Shown here: in pieces, positions 45,607 to 55,762 of the stretch
Numbering within the stretch: position 1 is the stretch's first letter
Layout of the letters: each line of letters begins with the position of its first letter
NCBI GenBank assembly: GCA_032629725.1
Contig: JAFEVB010000002.1
Location: 434,001 to 498,000 of the forward strand
Source of the DNA: Gremmenia infestans
Taxonomy: Eukaryota; Ascomycota; Leotiomycetes; Helotiales; Hamatocanthoscyphaceae
Direction of reading: 5' to 3'
Length of the DNA stretch: 64,000 bases
Notes under the pieces: model-generated
Databases searched by the model: none
Told to the model about the DNA's origin: nothing
What the model saw: the letters and a program-made list of their open reading frames with translations, nothing else
Position numbers and translations under genes: made by a program

Positions 45607-46974
45607 CTAGCTTAAAAATGGAATATACGTTCCATTCCTACAATCAAAACCCAGATTTGGATTCAACTTGGCCGTAGCGTTTAGACAAATAACCGTCACA
45701 GCTTCCTCAAGTTGCGAAAATACATGAATATTCTTTGTCGTAAAATTCTGACAAGATGAATTCGTGTTGCACTCCATAATCATAGCTTCCGTATGGTTCA
45801 AGTTCGGCAAGCCAGCATCATACCAGCAGGGATCTGTTACACAAGATCCATCTCCAGGTCGAAAGGTGTTGATCGACCCTGTGAAATTCTCCCATGTGAA
45901 GTCACTCATCTGGACTGTAGAGTTGTTCGGTCTCCCAATCGTTGCGCCGTTTTCGAGTTGGGTTTGATTTGAACCTTGGTTATAATACGTTTGCGTGACA
46001 AATATTGGGAAGGTGACATTATGGGTCCGGATATTGGACCAAGTGACATTCTTTGCCAGGCCTTGGCCCCCAATCCAGGACTTGAAACGGGCAGCATAGA
46101 CGGCGTTAATGACTGTAATGTTGTTGAATTTGATGTTGGAGACGTTGGCAAGGGAGCCTTGATTTTGTCCTAAAGAGCCGATACTCATCCCATGGCTTTG
46201 ATACCCGATCGTTCCACCTTGGAAGAGAATATCATGCGCGCCAGATTGAACTGCGATGGCGTCGTCGCCATTGAAAATAAGGCTGTCGAGAATGTTGATG
46301 TTCGTGCCGGTCACATCAAAAGCATCTGTATTGAAGGGAAAGCTTCCAGTTGTCGAGAAGGCATCAACCACAGTATCACTGACCGTGATATTATTTCCAA
46401 TAAGTTGCACACCCCAGGCAATTGGCTTTTTTGACTTGAAGTGTTGGATTGAGCCATTGGTAGTATTGAAGCTCATCAGATGAGGCCGAGCAGCGATGCC
46501 AGTTCCATTGACGGGGTTTGCATCCCACCAAGCCTGGCCATATGAATATATCCAGCCGTTTGTGAGACTGCTGATTCCGATGAGATCAATGGATGCTCCA
46601 GCAAACTTGAACCAATAGAGAGCGGTAGAATACGTGAGAGCATTGCTGGCATTAACAGCTGCCTGAACAGCGGTTATCTTTTGGGGAAGATGAAGATTGC
46701 CCTGCAAATGGATCTCGACGTTGCTGAGATTGGTCGCACTGATGGGAGTCAAGATATTGTAGTCTACCCCTTCACTGAACACAATGACTGCATCTTGCGA
46801 GCATTCTGCAAAGGCTGAAGCTACAGCAGGTGAATCGTTCAATGTCCCATTTGAAGTGCGATATTTTGAAGCAATGGTACAGGTTTTTCGTGGATACGAA
46901 CCGTTCCATGAGAAGGAATCAACAACAGCAGCGTAAAAACAAAGAACAGGCAAGAGTACATGAGGAATAAGCAT
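45607..46974 (-). CDS. Secreted GH28 polygalacturonase/exo-type pectinase
   Basis: Single exon. Start at 46974 (MLIPHVLLPVLCFYAAVV), the first true ATG, which opens a signal peptide. GH28 catalytic quartet is complete: NTDAFD, GDDAIAVQSG (Asp pair), QSHGMSIGSLG (His-Gly) and ARFKSWIGG (Arg-x-Lys). Parallel β-helix text such as NVEIHLQGNLHLP and NINILDSLIFNG runs through. More than ten NxS/T sequons. The long N-terminal part and C-terminal Cys pairs (CVTDPCW, CNTNSSC) match exo-polygalacturonase or xylogalacturonan hydrolase more than endo forms. Acts outside the cell on pectin. A TATA-like TATATATA near 47059-47067 lies ~85 bp upstream. Confidence 0.93.
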   Translation of the reverse strand: MLIPHVLLPVLCFYAAVVDSFSWNGSYPRKTCTIASKYRTSNGTLNDSPAVASAFAECSQDAVIVFSEGVDYNILTPISATNLSNVEIHLQGNLHLPQKITAVQAAVNASNALTYSTALYWFKFAGASIDLIGISSLTNGWIYSYGQAWWDANPVNGTGIAARPHLMSFNTTNGSIQHFKSKKPIAWGVQLIGNNITVSDTVVDAFSTTGSFPFNTDAFDVTGTNINILDSLIFNGDDAIAVQSGAHDILFQGGTIGYQSHGMSIGSLGQNQGSLANVSNIKFNNITVINAVYAARFKSWIGGQGLAKNVTWSNIRTHNVTFPIFVTQTYYNQGSNQTQLENGATIGRPNNSTVQMSDFTWENFTGSINTFRPGDGSCVTDPCWYDAGLPNLNHTEAMIMECNTNSSCQNFTTKNIHVFSQLEEAVTVICLNATAKLNPNLGFDCRNGTYIPFLS

Positions 46975-47608
46975 GGCGTAGAACAATATCAACTCCAAGC
47001 ACAGAAAGAAAGGGTGCTAGATTGGTTTGCACTTCAAGATGCGACGAAACTTTCCTGCTATATATACACTTCATTTCCGCAGCCTCTATAGCGGCAACTC
47101 AATCAATGAGTAGTTTCAAAGATCCGGAATTATTACCAGCGTGTTCCTCATCAGAGTGTTGATGAGATATCGTGAAGTGAATCGCCGGGTAAAGGGGAAC
47201 CAATCGCTGAACATCGGGAAATATGCAGGTTAACCACGCAAAATAGTTTACCCCATAAACAATAATCTTTTTCGGCTGGAGTAGGACCCTGCACTTGTAA
47301 TTGGTGGAAACGACATAGGTTCTAGGGATTTGGATCTCTTAATCATCGTCACAAAGTAATTTGCCGATAGTACGGAGTTCACACCAATGTCATCCAGCTT
47401 AAAAATTGCAGACAGTCTAATACCTAAATTCCACTTTCTTTCGTAACTTGACTTAGAGAATTGCATCACGCACCAACTTAAAGTGGGAAAGAACCAAGAA
47501 CTAGAGAATTGCAGCCAGGTCAAGAAATCGCTTCAAATTTGAATGACTTCGTTGTATTCCAAAGAAAGAATGTAAGGATAATTTGATGATAGTTTCCCTC
47601 GGTGACCT
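46975..47608. other. Intergenic, GH28 promoter
   Basis: 634 bp. TATA-like element near 47059-47067 (minus strand). No other supportable element. Confidence 0.5.
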
Positions 47609-48391
47609 CTACTTTGCTTCTCCAAATCCCTTCTTCACTTCAGCCGCAAACTCTCCCAACGTTGAAAAAGCAGCAGCCAATTGCACTTCGTCTTTGAACT
47701 CCTCGTATTTCCCACCCATCGAAGCATCATCTTCAGATCTCTTGATCCACACACTCGGCCTCAAACCAAACTTTTTCGCCGGACGATGATCATGATAAAT
47801 ACTTTGTGCAACCTTCAGAATCTCATCCTTCTTCACACCAAAATCTTTCTCCGCATGCTCAACCAAATACTGGAAGTTCCTCAGATCAGGCTTGTATGAT
47901 CCAATGTTCTCAGCAGTATAGATCCCGTCAAACTTGACACCTTTGAGAGGGCCAGCAAGGGTTCGCGAGAATGATGCGTTGTCGACGTTGGACAGCACAA
48001 CTAACTTGTAATGCCGACCCAACTCCTGCATAGCAGCAACAGTGTCAGGGAAAGGAGGCCATTTTCCAATAGTAGCTCCGAAAGCTTCAGCTTCCGCTAT
48101 ATTGAATGGGATCTGAAGCTTTGCTGCGATCCTTTCGTAGGCGGTTGCTAGGACTTTTGGGTATGTAAGAGTGGGGTGCTCGGTTTGGATTGCGAGCTCG
48201 AAGTTTGTGAATTCGGTGAGAATAAAATTCCGACTTACGGCCGAAGCATTGTGATCGGGATGATGCGGATCATTCTGCGGCAGTTTTGAAAGTAAAGGAA
48301 GGAGTGATTCGAAGATACCTGATTCCCAGTCGATCAGCGTGCCGTAGATGTCGAAGCTTAGGAGCTTGTACTCGGTGGGGTTAAAAACCAT
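47609..48391 (-). CDS. HAD-superfamily hydrolase (2-haloacid dehalogenase-like)
   Basis: Single-exon 260-aa protein, start MVFNPTEYKLLSFD at 48391. Motif I FDIYGTLIDWE supplies the nucleophilic Asp (~residue 14), the Tyr at +2 and Gly-Thr being typical of the haloacid-dehalogenase II branch. Motif II VVLSNVDN, the lysine of motif III in GSYKPDLRNF, and motif IV with the Asp in QSIYHDHRPAKKFG, then SVWIKR. Intact and soluble. Substrate unknown: 2-haloacids or phosphate esters. A TATA-like CTATAAATATAAG near 48475-48487 precedes it by ~85 bp. Confidence 0.92.
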   Translation of the reverse strand: MVFNPTEYKLLSFDIYGTLIDWESGIFESLLPLLSKLPQNDPHHPDHNASAVSRNFILTEFTNFELAIQTEHPTLTYPKVLATAYERIAAKLQIPFNIAEAEAFGATIGKWPPFPDTVAAMQELGRHYKLVVLSNVDNASFSRTLAGPLKGVKFDGIYTAENIGSYKPDLRNFQYLVEHAEKDFGVKKDEILKVAQSIYHDHRPAKKFGLRPSVWIKRSEDDASMGGKYEEFKDEVQLAAAFSTLGEFAAEVKKGFGEAK

Positions 48392-49283
48392 GGCGAAATT
48401 TCTCTTTTTGTTGAAAGAATAGAGAGTGTAAAAGTTGATATATCAAGGAGTAATATTTGACATGTAAAGGGCTTCTTATATTTATAGAATATTATCACGT
48501 GCATGTAATTCGGAGGGCGTGCCAAGAGACTCGACGGTTATATTAAACATAGATTTCAACTAGTTCTTCTAATACTACTGTACGTCGTTTGTCTAAAACG
48601 GCGTATCGATTTTATAGCGAAAACCCTCCGAACTGGAAAGTATCAAACGAAATTAGAGCAATTATGGATGACGTAAGGCTACTGCTGTAGGTGTCACGTG
48701 TACTCTAAGGACTCCCTTTTTAGTGTCACGCTAGTGTATCCTGTATATCAGGGCTCTTTCAGGGCATCACATAGAATGCATCCCCTTTTACCCCAATATG
48801 CAGTCTTCCTGACAGTAGGAGCTTTTATAGTGTTAGGAAAACATAAGAAATATTAGTTCTTTTATTTATTAAACTTAGGATTAAACTTTATACCGATATT
48901 TATAAATAAAACATAAGCCAAATAATAAATAGTCTCTTTAACTAAATAAATGCTAGCGTTGATATTTGGCTAATCCTTTAAATTGAGGGCATTCCCGTAA
49001 AAGTGGACCCACAATTATTTAGATGCTGCTATTCTTTTTCAAGTTCATCTTCGTTGCTATGGGGTACCGGAATTTTGATTGCTGACTTGATAAAAGTGCA
49101 TGTCGCGTGCATGTGTGTGTGCCTGGTTTCACGTCTAACCTCACCTTTCCTCTTCGTAAGTCGTCTTGCGAGCACTTTACTGGACAAGGTCTTGAATTAC
49201 TTACTTCAGAGAGGTTAGCAACCTCCTTTTCAGCGACGTATGACCGTATCGCACCCAAAGCTTTCAACCTCGAGAAGTTCGCT
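48392..49283. other. AT-rich intergenic stretch
   Basis: 892 bp with AT-rich text at 48830-48960. Divergent promoters of the HAD gene (-) and P450 (+). No gene seen. Confidence 0.5.
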
Positions 49284-51167
49284 ATGGGACCTCTTGTAGT
49301 CATCGCCACTGTCGCAATAGCTTTGCTGGTTTGGCCCGTGGGAAACATCTTTCGACACTACATGAAAGCGCGGAAGATTGGTCTCCCCATCGTCATAACA
49401 CCAGTTATACCTCTCAACCCGTTTTGGATGTTGTTGGTCCCTCTTGTTGGGCCCCTGACAAGCAGTCTCCCTGGATACCTGGGTGAATTCCTGAATTATG
49501 GGCGTTTCACCTGGTATTTCCAGACCAAGATGCGTATCTCAGAGAAACTGGGTCCTGCATTTGTGATTGTTAGTCCAGGCGGTATGGAGATTCAACTATG
49601 TGATGGTAATGCGGTGGAAGAGCTTTTGTACCGCAGTAATGATTTCCCCAAGCCGGCATCTTATTACCATGCCTTGGACGTTTTTGGCGAGAACCTTGAC
49701 ACCGTGAATGGCAGAGAATGGCAACGGCATAGAAAAATCACGACCCCACCGTTCAATGAGAGGAATGTAAGAATCCTCGAATGACCCTTCTTCTTATATA
49801 CGATCCACCAGTCGTGTCTAATCCCCCAATTCTCTGACACATTCGTAATTAACTAAATATTCACAGAGCAACATGGTTTGGATCGAGTCTTTGAGGCAAA
49901 CAAAGGGAATGTTGCGATCGTGGAGCCATGCAGGGGAGGTTGGAACCACAGAAACAAACCAAGACACGATGAATCTGGCACTCCATGTCCTTACCGGTGA
50001 AATATATCGAATAAAACTGCTTTCATAGGAGCTTCTGCTAATTGACTGACAGGAGCTGGTTTTGGCAGGTTCTATCCCTTTGAAAAAGGGGTATCAAGCC
50101 CTGCGAGTGGTCACACTATGTCTTTCAAAGAGGCTCTTCATACCGTGCTCAAGGATTTTATTGGCGTTCTGCTACTTTCTAATTCCAAAATTATGTCAAT
50201 GTTGCTGCCGAAAAGGTTCGACGTCGCCCGAATTGCAATTCCGGAATTCAAACAATATCTAGTCGAATTTGTAAAAGAAGTAAGGACAGCCCCACAGAAG
50301 CCCAGTGAACACGACAATCTTATGAGCGCTCTTTTGCGCGCATCAGACTTGCGAGAGGCAAAAGGCGAAGGAAGGCGAACTCTGACTGACGATGAAGTTT
50401 ACGGAAACTTATTCATCTACGCCTTTGCTGGACACGAGACAACTGCCAATACTCTTGCCTATGCCATAACACTTTTAGCGGCGGATCTCAAAGTTCAGGA
50501 TTGGATAAGAGAAGAGGTACAAGCGATTGCTAGCGAATATGGGGTTGTAGAAAATTGGAAGTATGAGGAGATGTTCCCGCGACTCAAACGGTGCCTTGCA
50601 CTCATGGTAAACCACAGTCTCCGTGAGAACATTTTGAGTAGATGGATGGCTCATACTGTCTTATAGTTCGAGACTTTACGACTTTATGGCCCAGTTGTTG
50701 CCTTTCCAAGAGCCGTCAACAACTCTCACCAAACCCTTACTATTCAGGGGAAGCAACATGTTATTCCACCCCATACAGTAATCTTCGGGACTTTCACTGC
50801 AATGCATGCAACTAAATACTGGGGATCAGAACCATATGATTGGAAACCCGAGAGGTGGATCCTCAAGAATGAAATGGAAAACGATATAGGCAACGAAGAA
50901 TTGCTCCAGCCTCCCCTCAGCTCCTTCATGCCATGGTCAAGTGGACCACGGGTCTGTCCCGGAAAGAAATTTGCCCAGGTCGAATTTGTTGCTACACTTT
51001 CACTGCTTTTCCAACATCACAGAGTCAAGCCAATCCCCGAACCAGGAGAATCTCCAAGTGGGAGCAAGGCACGCCTTTTGCAAGCGGTCCAAGACTCAGA
51101 TATAGCCACTACACTCAGGATGAATAATCCCGAAAAGGTTCGCTTATGTTGGGAGAATGATAGCTAA
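49284..51167 (+). CDS. Cytochrome P450 monooxygenase (intact)
   Basis: Start at 49284 (MGPLVVIATVAIALLVWPV), a membrane anchor. Three introns give a continuous frame: the join before SNMVWIESLRQ, then LHVLTG-AGFGRFYPF, and LALM-FETLRLYGP. Signatures: C-helix WQRHRKITTPPFNERN, I-helix oxygen site FAGHETTANTLAY, ExxR in ETLRLYGP, PERW in WKPERWILK and the heme loop MPWSSGPRVCPGKKFAQVEF. About 545 aa. Unlike the relic at 20-22 kb every catalytic element is present. Anchored in ER; likely oxidises a hydrophobic metabolite or xenobiotic. Redox partner CPR is not in the window. Confidence 0.93.
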
Positions 51168-51610
51168 GAGTATGTTTCCACTGCGAATCATGGTCTTCTG
51201 GGCTAACCAAGGCACTGCCAGAACTTAGCTCCACTGTTTCTTTTCATTCGGAAATGGGTCGTTACATTTGGATCAGGGTTGCAGAATGGTTTTGTTTGAT
51301 TTGAATGGTGTTTCAATTAATGACTAGCGAAGGCCCTTCCCATTCGTGTGATTTTCCTGGGATATATCACCAGAAAAACTTTTTCGGACTTTGTACTAAT
51401 CATCTATAACAAAGGCGCAATCATTTTGACTACATTATGATTGCCCTGCTTCCTCTCCAATAATTAATGGCTTCCTCGAAATCATGACCCGAGTTTGAAT
51501 GTGAGCTGTCAGCTCATTTAATCAGCTGTCAGCCTTTCCTCATATGCCAATGCCTCCAGAGTACGCGATATGACTTCAGATTGCTTTGCTCCTGGCTAGC
51601 TGGTTGTATT
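51168..51610. other. Intergenic, convergent flanks
   Basis: Between the P450 (+) and the 2EXR protein (-). AT-rich with no feature. Confidence 0.5.
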
Positions 51611-52798
51611 TCATAATGTCCAACAGTAGAACTCGAGCATCTTCGAAAGAGGCGGGGTATAGTCTCTCTTGGCCAAACAAAATGTAAGTTTGACATCCTT
51701 AAAGGTCTTGATAATTCCACAGATTTCTAGCGCACGATTCCAGAGCTTTATAATGGCCTCCGGGTCATTCTCCTTTTCGATATCGATCAAGAAAGCATAC
51801 GAGTCAGATTCGGCGTCCTTTTTGGCGTTTTTCGGTGTCAAGTACTCTATCCCTGCTTCGTTTTCGTATGCATCCTTCGGAAGAAACACCAAGGGTGTCT
51901 GGGGAGGGACATCAATACATGACTTGAGCTCGAGAACTCTGACAAGGATTAATTCCTTTAGGGCCTTGAAGCTTTTCAAAACTAGAATAAGTCGAATCGA
52001 AGCTCCTGAACTTTGGATATACTCATTAAGTAGAGAGTAGAACAATCCTCTTGAGCACGCAACTCTTTGAAACTGGTCGAAAGGATCAAAAGAGTCTTGT
52101 CCATTGCTATATATCTCCATGCATGCACTTTCGGTAAACAAATTGAAGTACGGGATGTCAAGCTCGAAGTTAACGGATGCGTTCCATGCCCGAAACTCTA
52201 CCCCTGGGCTGTCTACCCAGAATTCGAAACTGAAATTTTCGTAATTCTCCTGGAAGATTTGATTTGATTTCTTGCACACCAAAGGGGCTAAGGCCTGTTC
52301 TGATACTAGCTCGCAATCTGTTGCAAGCAGTAAAGACCCCCATCGCGATACTGATACTGGGAACCAAGAAAACTCGATAATTCGATCATTGACAAACGGC
52401 TGAGTCCATATCAGGTCTTGAATTTCTTGAGAGAGTTTCGTAAATTTTGTGAAACGATGACTGTAGAATTGCGGCTTAGGAGGTCGAAGCTTGACCGTGA
52501 GACGTTTCAAGAGAACAGCAAGGCTACTGTCAAGTTCGTAGTCGTAATCATCGTCGAAGGATCCGGAGGTAACCACTCTGGCCTGATTGAGAAGTCCATG
52601 GATACTTTCGATAGGGAGAGTTTGTAAATCTTCTAGGAGCTTTTGCTCTTTATCAGTATCTGTCTCTAGTCTTTTGACTAAAGTTGTGAGATATTTAATA
52701 TCTTCTTTGCGTTCTGTAATGTTGTATTCTATCATGGTGGACATCTTGAATCGTCCTTTGCTCGGAGTTGTATAATATCTTGAGGCCAGAGAGAACAT
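51611..52798 (-). CDS. 2EXR-domain protein, function unknown
   Basis: Single-exon 395-aa ORF from the ATG at 52798 (MFSLASRYYTTPSKGR); MSTMIEYNI 18 codons later is an alternative. N-terminal ~70 residues are helical. The 2EXR-type motif is at ~116-135: FTKFTKLSQEIQDLIWTQPF followed by RIIEFSW, as expected for F-x-x-F-x-x-L-x-x-E-I-x-x-x-I-W. C-terminal body has aromatic and charged β-like stretches. Intact, no signal peptide. The family is greatly expanded in filamentous ascomycetes with no assigned role. The frameshifted gene at 17.6-18.6 kb belongs to the same broad group. Confidence 0.8.
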   Translation of the reverse strand: MFSLASRYYTTPSKGRFKMSTMIEYNITERKEDIKYLTTLVKRLETDTDKEQKLLEDLQTLPIESIHGLLNQARVVTSGSFDDDYDYELDSSLAVLLKRLTVKLRPPKPQFYSHRFTKFTKLSQEIQDLIWTQPFVNDRIIEFSWFPVSVSRWGSLLLATDCELVSEQALAPLVCKKSNQIFQENYENFSFEFWVDSPGVEFRAWNASVNFELDIPYFNLFTESACMEIYSNGQDSFDPFDQFQRVACSRGLFYSLLNEYIQSSGASIRLILVLKSFKALKELILVRVLELKSCIDVPPQTPLVFLPKDAYENEAGIEYLTPKNAKKDAESDSYAFLIDIEKENDPEAIIKLWNRALEICGIIKTFKDVKLTFCLAKRDYTPPLSKMLEFYCWTL

Positions 52799-53398
52799 CC
52801 ACGGGATTCGCTAATGCTATGAGTGACGATGCTTTCAAAACCGACAACCAGATATCGAGGAGAGGTTGTCAAAACTGTGGGAGAAGTGAGTCTTGTGCTA
52901 AATTGTGTCCAACAATAAAAGCTGAAATGTAAGGTATATTTATAAAACCAAAAGTTCAGTGAAATTTAAGTGTGCGTGCCCTTACATTATCTAACCCTGC
53001 GAGCTAAAGTCTATCCCGCGACCTAGAATATGGGGCCCAGAGCTGGAGGGCATTGGTAGTCACGTGTTCCACTAAAAAAAGAACCCAAATCAGTGTACTT
53101 CTAATTATGTGAAATCTAGGTAAGCATGGTATACATAGTCTTCCCGAATGCACTCTGAACCCTCTACCTCAGGCTAATGCAGATTCATGTTTTCTATGGT
53201 TGGCGGGTTGAAGACTGGGCCTCCTTTTTTACGCGAATTAATACTTCATCATATATCAATCTACAAGAAACGGCTAGAGACTTTCTTTAGTGGTGCAGTA
53301 GCTGAGTCGCCTTTTTATTTCTACGGCAAATCTGTTAGTAAGTTAGCTTTCTAAGAACCGCACTTGCCGTATATCAAGTGTTCACATTTAAATCCTCT

Positions 53399-53590
53399 AG
53401 TGTTTTACGGTCTTCCACATAAAAAGCCTTAGGCTGCTCATACTAGATAGAAAAAAGCAGCAATTACTGTTATAGACTTTTAATATTTTATGTCGTCTAG
53501 CACATCATAAGTTAGTGCCGCTTTTTTCTGTCTATCTAAAGGCTCCTTTAAAGTAGCAGCGCCTTTTTATAAAGAAGGCCGTAAAACACT
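53399..53590. mobile_element. MITE-like foldback with terminal inverted repeats
   Basis: The left end AGTGTTTTACGGTCTTCCAC and the reverse complement of the right end AGTGTTTTACGGCCTTCTTT match over ~28-30 bp, continuing into ATAAAAAG. Inner arms (GATAGAAAAAAGCAGC and GCCGCTTTTTTCTGTCTATC) also pair, so most of the 192 bp folds back. No ORF and no clear target duplication. Pattern fits a non-autonomous DNA transposon remnant. Confidence 0.6.
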
Positions 53591-53694
53591 TTCGCAGATT
53601 CGAAGTTAAAGATGACTCTTTTGGTCTTCTTTCACAACTTACCACCATGTAGTCTCAGCCACAGGAGAGTTACAATGTGAAAGGACTACCAAGT

Positions 53695-53900
53695 CATACT
53701 CTCATCGTCTTGGCCTGACTGGAGCAACTGGGTGGAAGCCCACGAGGCCACAACGCCTTGGGCTAACCGGCAGGGCAATATCTCAGACTATAGAGCCCCG
53801 ATCTGAAGGTCTGCACCTTCGAGAGTGCCGGGTAAAAGTATTAAGCGGTAGGGAAAATAAGATAGGCTCATAAAAATCCGCTATACCAAACCTTGTAGTC
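53695..53900 (+). ncRNA. Structured RNA segment, possible group I intron remnant
   Basis: GC-richer than its surroundings and full of local pairing: TGGGTGGAAGCCCA, GAAGGTCTGCACCTTC. It holds CTCAGACTATAGAGCC (53782-53797) and, 60 nt later, AAGATAGGCTC (53859-53869), which pair as GAGCC/GGCTC in the way R and S segments form P7 of group I introns. The match to consensus AAGATATAGTC is partial and I did not assign P3 to P8. No flanking rRNA exon is visible. It could be an old intron copy or an unrelated structured repeat. Confidence 0.35.
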
Positions 53901-54088
53901 GCTAGCCAAGAGTGGTCATCAAGCTCCGGGCAATGCCACTCCACTGCCACTGCGAAATCCATTCTTCTCCCGAGAACTTCAACGAAATAAACATAAAAGG
54001 TAGCGTACCTTAATGATAAAACTCACGAACATGACTTTTCTCACTAGTCAGTTACATACATATCTATCAATCCGTTGCCTACTCAATT

Positions 54089-54907
54089 ATGTACGCAGTT
54101 TCTCTCAACATTGTCCTCGGCGCCCTTCTCTCACTCGCTGCAGCGGAGCTTTCCCCTCGGGTAGCCAATGATCCGGCTATCGCATACGTAGAAAAAATGT
54201 GCGAGCCACAATTCTACAACGCAGTCTACAGTCGTCATCCCATCAGCATCATCCCTTTGCTAGAAAACTCCTCATTCCCGTGCGATCAGTCGATATATAT
54301 ATCAGCAATTTGTTCTGCCAATGGCACCTCAGAGATCGACTTCCTCGCGGAACAGCAATGTCTCTGCACTGGCTCATTTCGGGAGGCTATAGAGGCTTGT
54401 GATGCATATTGGTTTGCGCATGGCTACTACAAAACTTCTCCAGAGGAAGCAGCATCTGCCCGATCTTCGTTCAAAGCGGCTGAATGTAGTCCAAGCCCCC
54501 CTTTCCAGCCGTATTCAAACCTCTTAACGACCTATAACATCACCTCCGCTCGTCTCGCGCCCAATGTCACGCTTACCAATGACAAATTTCCGAACAACAC
54601 CGCGGTCAGTAATCATTATACGTTAACGTCCAGCTTCACACCGGGAAAGATCACCAGAAGCGCTACGGCAAGATTGACATCCTGGACGAATACCGATGGG
54701 GTTAGGTATACGCCTACCAGCGTTCCTCCGAATAATGGAACTGGCACTGCGGGGAGTGAGAGTTCTTCAGCTGCAATTACCTCATCTAGAAGTACTGCCG
54801 CTGTACCTTCAAGCGGGAGTCAGTCATCAAATGTGGCGCCAAGAGAGGATGTCAAGGTTGCTGGAGGGCTGTTGGCTGGACTGCTTGGCGTAGCTGCTAT
54901 GCTATGA
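54089..54907 (+). CDS. Secreted Cys-containing, probably GPI-anchored protein
   Basis: Single-exon 272-aa protein. Signal peptide MYAVSLNIVLGALLSLAAAE. Mature N-terminal ~130 residues hold six to eight cysteines (KMCEPQF, FPCDQS, AICSANG, QCLCTGSF, ACDAYW, AECSPSP), suggesting disulfide packing. A Thr/Ser/Asn-rich middle carries many N-glycosylation sites (YNIT, NVTL, NNTA). The tail SSNVAPREDVKVAGGLLAGLLGVAAML looks like a GPI omega region plus hydrophobic end. Spacing does not match CFEM exactly. Likely a cell-wall surface protein, possibly virulence- or adhesion-related; that is inference. Confidence 0.75.
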   Translation: MYAVSLNIVLGALLSLAAAELSPRVANDPAIAYVEKMCEPQFYNAVYSRHPISIIPLLENSSFPCDQSIYISAICSANGTSEIDFLAEQQCLCTGSFREAIEACDAYWFAHGYYKTSPEEAASARSSFKAAECSPSPPFQPYSNLLTTYNITSARLAPNVTLTNDKFPNNTAVSNHYTLTSSFTPGKITRSATARLTSWTNTDGVRYTPTSVPPNNGTGTAGSESSSAAITSSRSTAAVPSSGSQSSNVAPREDVKVAGGLLAGLLGVAAML

Positions 54908-55762
54908 GTGTTTGAAAATTGATAAAACCTCTGGGCATGTACGCAAATGTTCAGTGGGCTTCAAAGGCTCAGATTTCAAGCGTTTTCGTTCGATTCATCT
55001 CTTTTGTGGATAGGTGGTTAGTGCAAGGGCTTCATCTTCTGCTGTATTGCCAAATCGCATAGGCATTCTACCACAGTATTCATATTTGCAAAGTTTTTCA
55101 ACCATGCAGGTTCTTTTTCACATCCCTTTAGCTTAGCTTTAGGAAGTGCAGACTATGTTTTCAATTACTCGGCTTGTACGACGACTTCTATACCTTAAAA
55201 AAGCATTGACATAATGTGACGGCTCTAAGTGTGGGGAACCCCCCTCTACCCCGCCAAAATCCTATGGGGGGATCTAGCGAGATCTGCATTTAACCTTAAC
55301 GAGACTTCACTTACCTCCATACCTCAGAAGCAAATGCTACGCGTATATGATGATGTGAATATTAGTGATATTTCTGTCACATACTATGCGTTCCTTAGGT
55401 ACATGGTGTTCTCAATTCTCATCCAGTAATGTCGAACGAGTTGTTAAGTGCCTTGCTCGAAAATCATGGCAACACTATCGCGGTATCTTGCAGCTGGATC
55501 GCCTCTATCCGAGGTGTCACAATTTTCCATGAAATTTTATACTTGTCGTATTGGCTGGTACATGTGGTCATGAACTCAATTTAGTCGACGGTTCTTGCTT
55601 CTTGGCTCCCTCTGGTCATTTGAAAGCCTTGTTCGGTCGCACTTTCCCTCTCTCGCTTGCTTCTTCCCCTCCATTTCTTGTTGTCCTCAACTTACCTATA
55701 CAGTCGTCCCTACCCTCTTTTCGAGGATCCCAACCAACGGCGAGATTCCTTCGTTTCCTCAT
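54908..55762. other. Intergenic, no gene seen
   Basis: 855 bp upstream of the CE4 gene. An open frame continues into the CE4 start from 55595 but shows no conserved text, so I read it as leader. Confidence 0.45.

Larger units (their letters stand above)
52799..54088. other. Intergenic tract with repeat element and structured RNA candidate
   Basis: 1.3 kb with no protein gene. Carries a MITE-like foldback at 53399-53590 and a GC-richer structured segment at about 53695-53900, both listed separately. Confidence 0.6.
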
